A stretch of DNA of 19,042 nt. Origin: JAIBJP01 sp035639875 (lineage in GTDB: Bacteria; Actinomycetota; Thermoleophilia; Gaiellales; Gaiellaceae). The stretch spans positions 1 through 19,042 of the forward strand of contig DASQXE010000014.1 in NCBI GenBank assembly GCA_035639875.1. The letters are read 5' to 3'. The notes under the pieces were generated by a model. The model did no database searches, was not told the origin of the DNA, and saw nothing but the letters and a program-made list of their open reading frames with translations. Position numbers and translations under genes: made by a program. How positions within the stretch are numbered: the first letter of the stretch is position 1; every line of letters begins with the position of its first letter. Positions 13,856-19,042 of this stretch are shown in pieces.

Positions 13856-14709
13856 GGGGTGAAGACGACCTTCATGACCGCGCCGGTGCGGTAGGCCTCG
13901 AGCCCGTCGGAGAAGCTCTCGAGCGGGAGGACCTTTGTCGGCGGCGGCTCGATCTCCGGGAGGAGATTGACCGCGGCGAGCAGATGTCTCGGCGTGCCGG
14001 AGCGCGAACCGACGACGTGCAACTCGCGCCGATAGACGGGGTCCAGGTCGAGCGATCCCGCCGACGCGAAGACGACGAGCGTTCCCCCCGGAACCAGCTT
14101 GTCGACGGCCGCGTCGGTTCCAGCGGGGGCCGCCAACACGACGGCATCGACCTCCCGCCGAGGCGGCTTCACACCGGCGAGCTCGAGCCGGTCGCGGCGT
14201 GGGTCGGCTCCGTACACGTCGTCGCCCCGGCGCCTGAGGATCTGGACGAACAGGTTTCCCACGAACCCGCATCCGACCACGAGCACGCGGCCCTGCGGAA
14301 TACGTTCCACGGCCCGCAGGACGCAGGCGAGCGGCTCGGCGAAGGAGGCGATCGCGTCCGGGATCGGGGTCGGAATCTCGATCCAGTCGCGCGCGCGTAC
14401 CAGCTCGGCGAACCCCCCGGGCTCGATCGTGGTCGCCTGGAACTCCGCGCAGGTGGATTCGTGCCCCGCGCGGCAGCGCTTGCAGCGTCCGCACGGAACG
14501 TGGTGGACGAGGGCCACGCGGCGACCGTCTGGGAGCCTCGCCGCGACCTCATGGCCGAGCACTGTCCCCTTCGGCGCAGTGCCGATCTTCTCCACGTCGC
14601 TCCCGCACAGCCCACACGCGAGCACGTGGACGAGCCTTCCTTCGCCCTTCGGCTCGCGGATGTCCGCGAGCTTGGGGTGGCCCGTCTCGTCGAGAACGAC
14701 CGCTCGCAC
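13852..14709 (-). CDS. Zinc-dependent medium-chain alcohol dehydrogenase
   Basis: A 285-residue MDR protein, short for the family (about 340). The catalytic zinc site is complete: C35 in CGLCGSD, H53/E54 in LGHEV. The structural zinc lobe has all four cysteines (C73, C76, C79, C87 in CGRCKRCRAGHESTC). The conserved FAEPLACVLRA segment and Rossmann motif VLVVGCGFVGNLF are present. It probably oxidises an alcohol or polyol with NAD(P); the substrate is unknown. It starts at GTG 14709, 8 bases after a -10-like TACGAT, so the message may be leaderless. It overlaps the next dehydrogenase gene by 4 bases, suggesting the pair acts in one pathway or complex. Confidence 0.9.
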   Translation of the reverse strand: MRAVVLDETGHPKLADIREPKGEGRLVHVLACGLCGSDVEKIGTAPKGTVLGHEVAARLPDGRRVALVHHVPCGRCKRCRAGHESTCAEFQATTIEPGGFAELVRARDWIEIPTPIPDAIASFAEPLACVLRAVERIPQGRVLVVGCGFVGNLFVQILRRRGDDVYGADPRRDRLELAGVKPPRREVDAVVLAAPAGTDAAVDKLVPGGTLVVFASAGSLDLDPVYRRELHVVGSRSGTPRHLLAAVNLLPEIEPPPTKVLPLESFSDGLEAYRTGAVMKVVFTP

Positions 14710-14716
14710 TGGGGGT

Positions 14717-14722
14717 ATCGTA
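14717..14722 (-). promoter_or_regulatory. Possible -10 element for the dehydrogenase pair (leaderless)
   Basis: On the minus strand TACGAT (14722-14717) ends 7 bases before the GTG at 14709, placing the transcription start at or next to the start codon. No Shine-Dalgarno precedes that GTG. The 38-base spacer is shared with the divergent gene at 14748. Confidence 0.35.
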
Positions 14723-14747
14723 GGCGGGTCGAGAAAGGAGCCATTCC

Positions 14748-15041
14748 GTGGCGATTAAGCTCTACCGCTGCAAGAACACCTGGGTGAAGTCGGGCGGACA
14801 TCCCTGCTGGCGCGTCCAGAAAGCCCTTGACGAGCAGGACATCGAGTACGAGATCGTGCCCGGGCCGTGGCCGGGGCGCGGGAAGCGCGCCGAGATCGAG
14901 CGCCTGAGCGGGCAGCCGAAGTATCCCGTCATCCAGTTCGAGGACGGCTCCGTCTATCGCGAGGAGTCGAAGGACATGGCGGCGACGATCAGCGCCGGGA
15001 AGCTGTTCGAGAAGCAGGGCGAGCGCCGGCCCGCAGCCTGA
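14748..15041 (+). CDS. Small thioredoxin-fold protein (glutathione S-transferase N-terminal/glutaredoxin-like)
   Basis: A 97-residue protein beginning at GTG 14748 with a strong AAGGAG seven bases upstream. The pattern of a beta strand (IKLYRCKN), a Cys-containing turn (GGHPCWRVQKAL, C20), a cis-proline after KYP (P60), the VIQFEDGS strand and a closing helix (ESKDMAATI) fits the thioredoxin fold of GST N-terminal domains and glutaredoxins. There is no CxxC pair: C8 and C20 are the only cysteines. It is probably a single-cysteine thiol protein, or a binding rather than redox protein. The C-terminal GST helical domain is absent. It is transcribed away from the dehydrogenase pair and ends 22 bases before the tRNA gene. 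Confidence 0.78.
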   Translation: MAIKLYRCKNTWVKSGGHPCWRVQKALDEQDIEYEIVPGPWPGRGKRAEIERLSGQPKYPVIQFEDGSVYREESKDMAATISAGKLFEKQGERRPAA

Positions 15042-15048
15042 CCGCCGG

Positions 15049-15054
15049 TACACT
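15049..15054 (+). promoter_or_regulatory. Probable -10 element of the tRNA-Ala promoter
   Basis: TACACT lies 9 bases before the first base of the mature tRNA, a suitable distance for a short 5' leader removed by RNase P. No good -35 is visible. Confidence 0.45.
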
Positions 15055-15063
15055 GATCCGCGC

Positions 15064-15136
15064 GGGGCTATAGCTCAGCTGGGAGAGCGCCTGGATCGCA
15101 CCCAGGAGGTCGCCGGTTCGAGTCCGGCTAGCTCCA
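15064..15136 (+). tRNA. tRNA-Ala (anticodon CGC)
   Basis: A full 73-base cloverleaf. The acceptor stem GGGGCTA pairs with TAGCTCC and includes the G3-U70 wobble, the main identity element for alanyl-tRNA synthetase, with discriminator A73. The D arm is GCTC-AGCTGGGA-GAGC. The anticodon arm is CCTGG-ATCGCAC-CCAGG, with anticodon CGC (15097-15099) reading GCG. The variable loop has 5 bases, and the T arm is GCCGG-TTCGAGT-CCGGC. CCA is not encoded. A terminator follows directly. Its 3' part from the anticodon stem on is duplicated at 18919-18967. Confidence 0.97.
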
Positions 15137-15139
15137 TGA
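15091..15139 (+). repeat. Left copy of the tRNA 3'-end direct repeat (probable attL core)
   Basis: From the anticodon stem (second base) to three bases past the tRNA, this 49-base stretch recurs at 18919-18967 with a single difference (C at 15125, T at 18953, in the T stem). The bases before the repeat do not match between the two copies. Confidence 0.85.
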
Positions 15140-15166
15140 AAGACCTGCTAAAGCAGGTCTTTTGTT
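15139..15166 (+). terminator. Rho-independent terminator of tRNA-Ala
   Basis: A 10-bp perfect stem AAAGACCTGC / GCAGGTCTTT with a 4-base loop runs into TTTTGTTTT. It begins three bases after the tRNA. Confidence 0.92.
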
Positions 15167-15454
15167 TTCTCCTGAGACGACGAGAGCGCCTGTCACCATC
15201 CAGGCGCTCGGTGCCCACCTGCACTCAAGAAGCAGTGGGAACGCCCGCGGCCGAGGCCGCGAGGCGCCATCGTCTGCAGCAGATTCTTGGGGGAATGTTG
15301 GAGCTGACTCTCGACGCGGGCCGCTCGCTCGCGTGACAAGAGGCGAGAATGTCCGGACCGCGCACGAGCCCTTGCCCATCCGGCGCTCCTGAGATCAAGC
15401 GTCGGGCTCCTCTCTGCCGCCACTGTGGCGGTAAACGTCGCACGTGACTGAGCG
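15167..15454. other. Non-coding spacer between tRNA terminator and the large cyclase gene
   Basis: No credible gene is seen on either strand; the short open frames here have no family resemblance. It contains a perfect 9-bp inverted repeat GAGCGCCTG-N8-CAGGCGCTC (15184-15209), part of which recurs at 19006-19025, and a small 6-bp hairpin CCGCCA/TGGCGG (15417-15431) shortly before the cyclase start. No clear promoter or ribosome binding site for that gene could be identified. No integrase fragment is recognisable. Confidence 0.6.
15184..15209. repeat. Perfect 9-bp inverted repeat downstream of tRNA-Ala
   Basis: GAGCGCCTG (15184-15192) and CAGGCGCTC (15201-15209) around 8 bases. The left arm plus loop and start of the right arm (15185-15204) recur with one mismatch at 19006-19025, but there the outer part of the right arm is different and the palindrome is lost. 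Confidence 0.75.
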
Positions 15455-18400
15455 ATGGGCACGTCGTACGCTTTGGCCGTGTTGACGTGCCCGAGCTGTG
15501 GCCGAGAGAATCCCGACGGGGCTCGCTTTTGCAACGCGTGCGCGAGCCCGCTGCAGCCTGACGAGCTCCCGCGTGGCGAGGAACGAAAAACTGTCACCGT
15601 CGTATTCGTCGACTTAGTGGGGTTCACCGCGCAGGCAGACCGGCTCGACCCCGAGGACGTCCGCGGACTGCTCTCGCCGTATCACGCTTACGTGCGCGGG
15701 GAGCTCGAGCGACGTGGTGGCACCGTCGAAAAGTTCATTGGCGATGCGGTGATGGGGGTCTTCGGTGCACCGGCGGCACACGAAGACGATCCGGAGCGCG
15801 CGGTCCGTGCGGCCCTCGCGATCCGCGACTGGAGCGCCGAGCAAGCGGATCTGAACGTACGCGTTGCGGTAAACACAGGCGAGGCGCTCGTGAACATCGG
15901 CGCGCATCCCGCGGAGGGCGAGGCGATGGTTGCCGGCGATGTCGTCAACACGACGGCGCGAATGCAGACTGCGGCGCCGATCGACGGCGTCCTCGTCGGC
16001 GAGACGACTTATCGGGCCACGCGCGACGCGATCTCCTACCGAGAGGTGCCCCCGGTGCAAGCGAAGGGGAAGGCCGAGCCAATCGCGGTCTGGGAGGCGC
16101 TCGAGCCGATCGCGCGCTATGGCATCGACGTCGCCGAAGGCGCGGCGACGCCGCTGATCGCCCGCGATCGCGAACTCGAGCTTCTGCGCTCGATGCTCGG
16201 ACGCGTCCGTGAAGAGCGCGCGGCTCAGCTCGTCACGATCATCGGTGTTCCGGGCATCGGGAAGTCGCGCCTGGTCCGTGAGCTCTTCCAGCTCGTCGAC
16301 GAAGAAGCGGAGCTGATCGCGTGGCGCCAGGGCCGCTGCCTTCCCTACGGGGAGAGCGTGACGTTCTGGGCCCTCGGCGAGATCGTCAAGGCGGAGGCGG
16401 GAATCCTGGAGAGCGACGCGGCGGAGGAGGTCGAGCGCAAGCTGCGCGAGGCGGTCGCGAAATACCTGTCCGACGAGAACGAATCGCTGTGGCTTGAAGG
16501 CGAGCTGCGTACCCTCGTCGGCGTCACGGCCGACGGGACGCGTGGGGACGGCGGCACTTCGACGACCGCGTGGCGCCGTTTCCTTGAGGCGATCGCCGAA
16601 CAGGGCCCGACTGTGCTCGTGTTCGAGGACCTCCACTGGGCTGACGACGGGCTGCTGGATTTCGTCGGCGACCTCGTCGACTGGGTCCGCGACGTTCCTC
16701 TGCTCGTCGTCGGCACCGCGCGCCCGGAGCTCCTGGAACGGCGACAAGGATGGGGCGGCGGCAAGGCCAACTCGACGACGATCTCGCTACAGCCTCTCGC
16801 CGAAAAGGACGCAGCACGCCTCATCGGAACACTGCTCGAGCAACCTCTGCAGCTGGCCGACGAGCAACGTGCGCTGCTCGAGCGCGCGGGCGGTAATCCC
16901 CTGTTCGCCGAGCAGTTCGTGCGCATGGTCTCGGAACGCGGCGACACCGGCGAGCTACCCGAATCGGTGCAGGGCGTGATCGCAGCACGCCTCGATGCGC
17001 TGCCGCGGGAGGAGAAAGAGCTTCTGCAGGAGGCAGCGGTGCACGGCAAGGTCTTCTGGATCGGCGCTGTCGCGTCGGCGCTCAGAACCGAGAGCGAGCG
17101 CGCGGAACAGCTGCTGCGGGCGCTCGAGCGAAAGGACTTCGTGCGGCGCGAACGGCGCTCTGCCGTCGCGCGCGACGCGCAGTACTCCTTCCAGCACGTA
17201 CTCCTACGCGACGTCGCGTACGGGCAGATCCCGCGCCGCGCCCGTTCCGATAAGCATCGTCGAGCCGGGCAGTGGATCGAGCGGCTCGGACGCGCCCAGG
17301 ATCACGCCGAGCTGCTTGCGTACCACTACAAGCAGGCGCTCGACCTCGCGCGCGCGACGGGCGACGCCGACGATCCGGTCGACGTGGCGCGGGCACGCGA
17401 TGCCAATCGCGCCGCCGGTCAACGCGCCTTTGCCCTGTCGGCGTACGCAGCAGCTGAAATGTTTTTCGCCGATGCGCTCGAGCTCACCCCCGAGACGGAT
17501 CCACTTCGACCCGCCCTCTTGCTCGAGCGCGCGCGTGCGCTCTTCCCGCTCGGCCGACCGGGTCTCGAGCTGCTGATGGAGTCGTTGGAAGGGTTTCGCC
17601 TACAGGGAGATGCCGAGGGCGCGGCTCAGGCCGCGACGATCGCAGCGCGGTACGCGTGGTTTGCAGGCGACCGGGCCGCGACCGACCGTTACATCGAGAT
17701 GGCGCTCGACGCGGTCGCCGAACGGCCAGCATCGCGGGCGCGCGCCGAGGCACTCACGAACCAGAGCGGTTTCCAGATGTTGGATGGCAACTACGCTACG
17801 TCGATTCGCGTCGGCACCGAGGCACTTCCGCTCGTGGAAGCGCTGGGAATGGAGGATCAGCGCGCTCGGCTCCACGTCGTCGTCGGCACGGCACGCGCCG
17901 GCCTCGGTGACATAGCGGGCATCGAGGAAATTGAAGAGGGGGTGGAGGTCGCCCGCGCCGCTCACAACTTCGAAATGGTGGCCCTCGCCTACGCGAACCT
18001 CACGTCCGAGTTTCACGTATACGGGAAGCTGGACGACGCGAAGCGAGCATGGAACGAGCTCACGGAGTGGTCCGAGCGCTACGGCCTCGGACGAACTATT
18101 CGCACGGCTCGCGCCGAGGGCGCCGGCTGGGCGTACCTCGACGGGCGCTGGGACGAGGCAGTCGCCATCGCAGACGAGTTGATCGCTGCTGGCGAAGCGG
18201 GCGACCGGCACTTCACTGATGCGATCATCCTGTCGCTCCGCGCGTGGATACGGCTCACGCGGGGCGATACCGCCGGCGCCGATCGCGACAGCGCGCACGC
18301 CGCGGAGGTCGCGCGAGCGTCGGACGCGCAGGCGAAGGCGGCCGCGTTCGCGGTCCGCCCCGCTGTCGCGCTCGCGCTCGGCAGGCGCGAAGAGGCTGAA

Positions 18401-18805
18401 GCAGTAGCGACCGAACTCGTGGCGATCGGACCCGTCCTCGTCTCGGCGTGCTGCGCAGCGTTCCCGACGTTCGCCTCGACTGCGTGGGTTTTCCGCGACC
18501 TCGGCCGCGAGGCCGAGTTCACGGAAGCCGTGCTCGCGCCGAATCCGATCGACACGCCATGGGTCGACGCGGCCCGCGCTATCGTCGACGGCGTGCTCGT
18601 TCGCGCAGCCGACATCATCGACGGCATCGGCCATTCGGCGGCGGCCTCCTACGCCCGGCTCCGCGCGGCCGACGCGCTGGCGGCCGCTGGTCGCACGGCG
18701 GAGGGGGCGGCGCAGCGCGCGAGCGCCAACTCGTTCCTCCGCGAAGCAGGTGCCGTCGCGTGGCTCGACTCACAAGCAGAAACGCGCCGCGCGTCGTCCC
18801 AGTAG
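15455..18805 (+). CDS. Zinc-ribbon class III adenylate cyclase / AAA (STAND-like) ATPase / TPR regulator
   Basis: A 1116-residue cytoplasmic multidomain protein. A zinc ribbon comes first (C12, C15, C26, C29). The class III cyclase domain (about residues 44-215) has both metal aspartates (D53 in FVDLVGFT, D97 in FIGDAVMGVFG), the adenine-selecting pair K93 and D162, transition-state N165/R169 and K203, so it should make cAMP. The ATPase domain follows, with Walker A GVPGIGKSR (264-272) and Walker B VLVFEDLHWAD (387-397). The C-terminal half (about 620-1100) is Ala/Leu-rich helical repeats of TPR type, probably sensing protein partners. Such proteins are common in Thermoleophilia, Chloroflexi and rhizobia; the trigger is unknown. 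The start could instead be GTG 15479, just before the zinc ribbon. It is the only gene between the tRNA and its truncated copy. Confidence 0.93.
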   Translation: MGTSYALAVLTCPSCGRENPDGARFCNACASPLQPDELPRGEERKTVTVVFVDLVGFTAQADRLDPEDVRGLLSPYHAYVRGELERRGGTVEKFIGDAVMGVFGAPAAHEDDPERAVRAALAIRDWSAEQADLNVRVAVNTGEALVNIGAHPAEGEAMVAGDVVNTTARMQTAAPIDGVLVGETTYRATRDAISYREVPPVQAKGKAEPIAVWEALEPIARYGIDVAEGAATPLIARDRELELLRSMLGRVREERAAQLVTIIGVPGIGKSRLVRELFQLVDEEAELIAWRQGRCLPYGESVTFWALGEIVKAEAGILESDAAEEVERKLREAVAKYLSDENESLWLEGELRTLVGVTADGTRGDGGTSTTAWRRFLEAIAEQGPTVLVFEDLHWADDGLLDFVGDLVDWVRDVPLLVVGTARPELLERRQGWGGGKANSTTISLQPLAEKDAARLIGTLLEQPLQLADEQRALLERAGGNPLFAEQFVRMVSERGDTGELPESVQGVIAARLDALPREEKELLQEAAVHGKVFWIGAVASALRTESERAEQLLRALERKDFVRRERRSAVARDAQYSFQHVLLRDVAYGQIPRRARSDKHRRAGQWIERLGRAQDHAELLAYHYKQALDLARATGDADDPVDVARARDANRAAGQRAFALSAYAAAEMFFADALELTPETDPLRPALLLERARALFPLGRPGLELLMESLEGFRLQGDAEGAAQAATIAARYAWFAGDRAATDRYIEMALDAVAERPASRARAEALTNQSGFQMLDGNYATSIRVGTEALPLVEALGMEDQRARLHVVVGTARAGLGDIAGIEEIEEGVEVARAAHNFEMVALAYANLTSEFHVYGKLDDAKRAWNELTEWSERYGLGRTIRTARAEGAGWAYLDGRWDEAVAIADELIAAGEAGDRHFTDAIILSLRAWIRLTRGDTAGADRDSAHAAEVARASDAQAKAAAFAVRPAVALALGRREEAEAVATELVAIGPVLVSACCAAFPTFASTAWVFRDLGREAEFTEAVLAPNPIDTPWVDAARAIVDGVLVRAADIIDGIGHSAAASYARLRAADALAAAGRTAEGAAQRASANSFLREAGAVAWLDSQAETRRASSQ
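15457..15492. repeat. 9-bp inverted repeat over the start of the cyclase-ATPase gene
   Basis: GGGCACGTC (15457-15465) and GACGTGCCC (15484-15492) pair perfectly around 18 bases. The last base of the ATG at 15455 is in the left arm and the alternative GTG at 15479 is in the loop. It may be an operator or RNA structure controlling translation, or a chance result of coding sequence. Confidence 0.5.
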
Positions 18806-18918
18806 GGGCCGTTGTCTTACTGGCGAACGAGCCGCGGACTGTTGGGGAAGCTGTTGGGGCGTGTTACCGCTGGGCTCCGAAACCGGCCAACCATGCGCTT
18901 TCCAGCCCCAGAAGGTGA

Positions 18919-18967
18919 CTGGATCGCACCCAGGAGGTCGCCGGTTCGAGTCTGGCTAGCTCCATGA
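18919..18967 (+). pseudogene. Truncated tRNA-Ala copy (3' part only), probable attR
   Basis: This stretch matches 48 of 49 bases of 15091-15139: anticodon arm (lacking its first base pair), variable loop, T arm and 3' acceptor strand. The 5' acceptor strand and D arm are absent, so no functional tRNA can form. The only difference (T at 18953) still pairs in the T stem as a wobble, so selection for tRNA function is not evident. Confidence 0.85.
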
Positions 18968-18995
18968 GAAAACGCCGCAAATCGGCGGTTTTCTT
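18968..18995 (+). terminator. Terminator after the truncated tRNA copy
   Basis: GAAAAC-GCCG (18968-18977) pairs with CGGC-G-GTTTTC (18983-18993) with one bulged base and a 5-base loop; the T-run is within the right arm and continues as CTTG. Its sequence is unrelated to the terminator behind the intact tRNA, as expected if one of the two came with an integrated element. Confidence 0.75.
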
Positions 18996-19005
18996 GTCGG
19001 CGCAC

Positions 19006-19025
19006 AGCGCCTGTCAACATCCAGG
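19006..19025 (+). repeat. Second copy of a 20-base block found downstream of tRNA-Ala
   Basis: AGCGCCTGTCA(A)CATCCAGG matches 15185-15204 except for one base. It lies 87 bases after the start of the truncated tRNA copy, against 94 bases for the intact one, with dissimilar terminators in between. Confidence 0.75.
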
Positions 19026-19042
19026 AGGTCTGTCACGCGGAC

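Larger units (their letters stand above)
15091..18967. mobile_element. Candidate tRNA-integrated segment or its remnant, bounded by attL/attR-like repeats
   Basis: The 3.8-kb segment lies between an intact tRNA-Ala and a truncated copy of that tRNA's 3' part in the same orientation, which is the usual footprint of site-specific integration by a tyrosine recombinase. It holds one gene, the large cyclase-ATPase. No integrase, excisionase or replication gene is visible, and base composition is like the flanks, so any event would be old or the element reduced. A local duplication of the tRNA locus is the main alternative. Confidence 0.4.

Noticed and set aside
13019..13894. Plus-strand frames of 291 and 214 codons opposite the dehydrogenases
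   Set aside because: Both dehydrogenases have clear family motifs on the minus strand; the plus-strand frames show none.
15137..15454. Searched for an integrase, excisionase or phage gene next to the left tRNA repeat
   Set aside because: No frame here resembles a recombinase, and the 113 bases before the right repeat are also too short and show no recombinase motif.
18817..19020. Short minus-strand open frame containing the RTGDLLGAI-type sequence
   Set aside because: It is the reverse reading of the truncated tRNA copy; such frames arise wherever this tRNA sequence occurs and are not genes.
1..19042. CRISPR arrays, insertion sequences, rRNA genes
   Set aside because: No regularly spaced repeats, no transposase frames with terminal inverted repeats and no rRNA-like sequence were seen; apart from the noted short repeats and the tRNA duplication the window is ordinary coding DNA.

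Overview
The window is dense, very GC-rich DNA with short intergenic gaps, several GTG and TTG starts and many 4-base start/stop overlaps. It looks like a chromosomal segment of an actinobacterium. The actinobacterial form of the phage-shock module (PspA with PspAA and PspAB), NlpC/P60 RipA-like hydrolases and a zinc-ribbon/cyclase/ATPase/TPR giant regulator would fit the class Thermoleophilia (Gaiellales or Solirubrobacterales-like). That placement is inference from gene content; no rRNA or other taxonomic marker is present.

Left block (1-5889, all on the minus strand, read right to left): a signal-peptide multi-spanning membrane protein of unknown function, a cytochrome c lipoprotein, a Cof-type HAD phosphatase, seryl-tRNA synthetase (serS), an ECF sigma factor with a one-helix membrane partner that is probably its anti-sigma factor, and a class III nucleotide cyclase cut by the window edge. 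HAD/serS and sigma/anti-sigma overlap by 4 bases, so they are probably translationally coupled. The cytochrome gene overlaps the membrane-protein reading frame by 94 bases.

Central block (5900-11548): an envelope-stress neighbourhood. On the plus strand are htpX (membrane metalloprotease), a possible 70-residue one-helix protein and pspAB. Converging on them from the right on the minus strand are pspA, pspAA (TTG start overlapping the pspA stop), two secreted NlpC/P60 cell-wall hydrolases and a GNAT acetyltransferase, which could form one transcription unit. The two halves of the Psp system thus bracket cell-wall hydrolases.

Metabolic block (11590-15041): a metallo-beta-lactamase-fold hydrolase coupled to a class I O-methyltransferase on the plus strand, converging on two coupled medium-chain dehydrogenases on the minus strand. 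One dehydrogenase has all its zinc ligands; the other has lost the zinc cysteines. A small thioredoxin-fold (GST N-terminal/glutaredoxin-like) protein diverges from them.

Right block (15064-19042): an intact tRNA-Ala(CGC) with its terminator, then about 3.8 kb containing one large gene (zinc ribbon, class III adenylate cyclase, AAA/STAND-type ATPase and TPR-like region). After that gene comes a second, truncated copy of the 3' part of the same tRNA, matching 48 of 49 bases, with its own terminator. This is the geometry of attL/attR left by an element that integrated into a tRNA 3' end, although no integrase is visible. The most notable points are this tRNA-bounded one-gene segment and the Psp/cell-wall-hydrolase arrangement.
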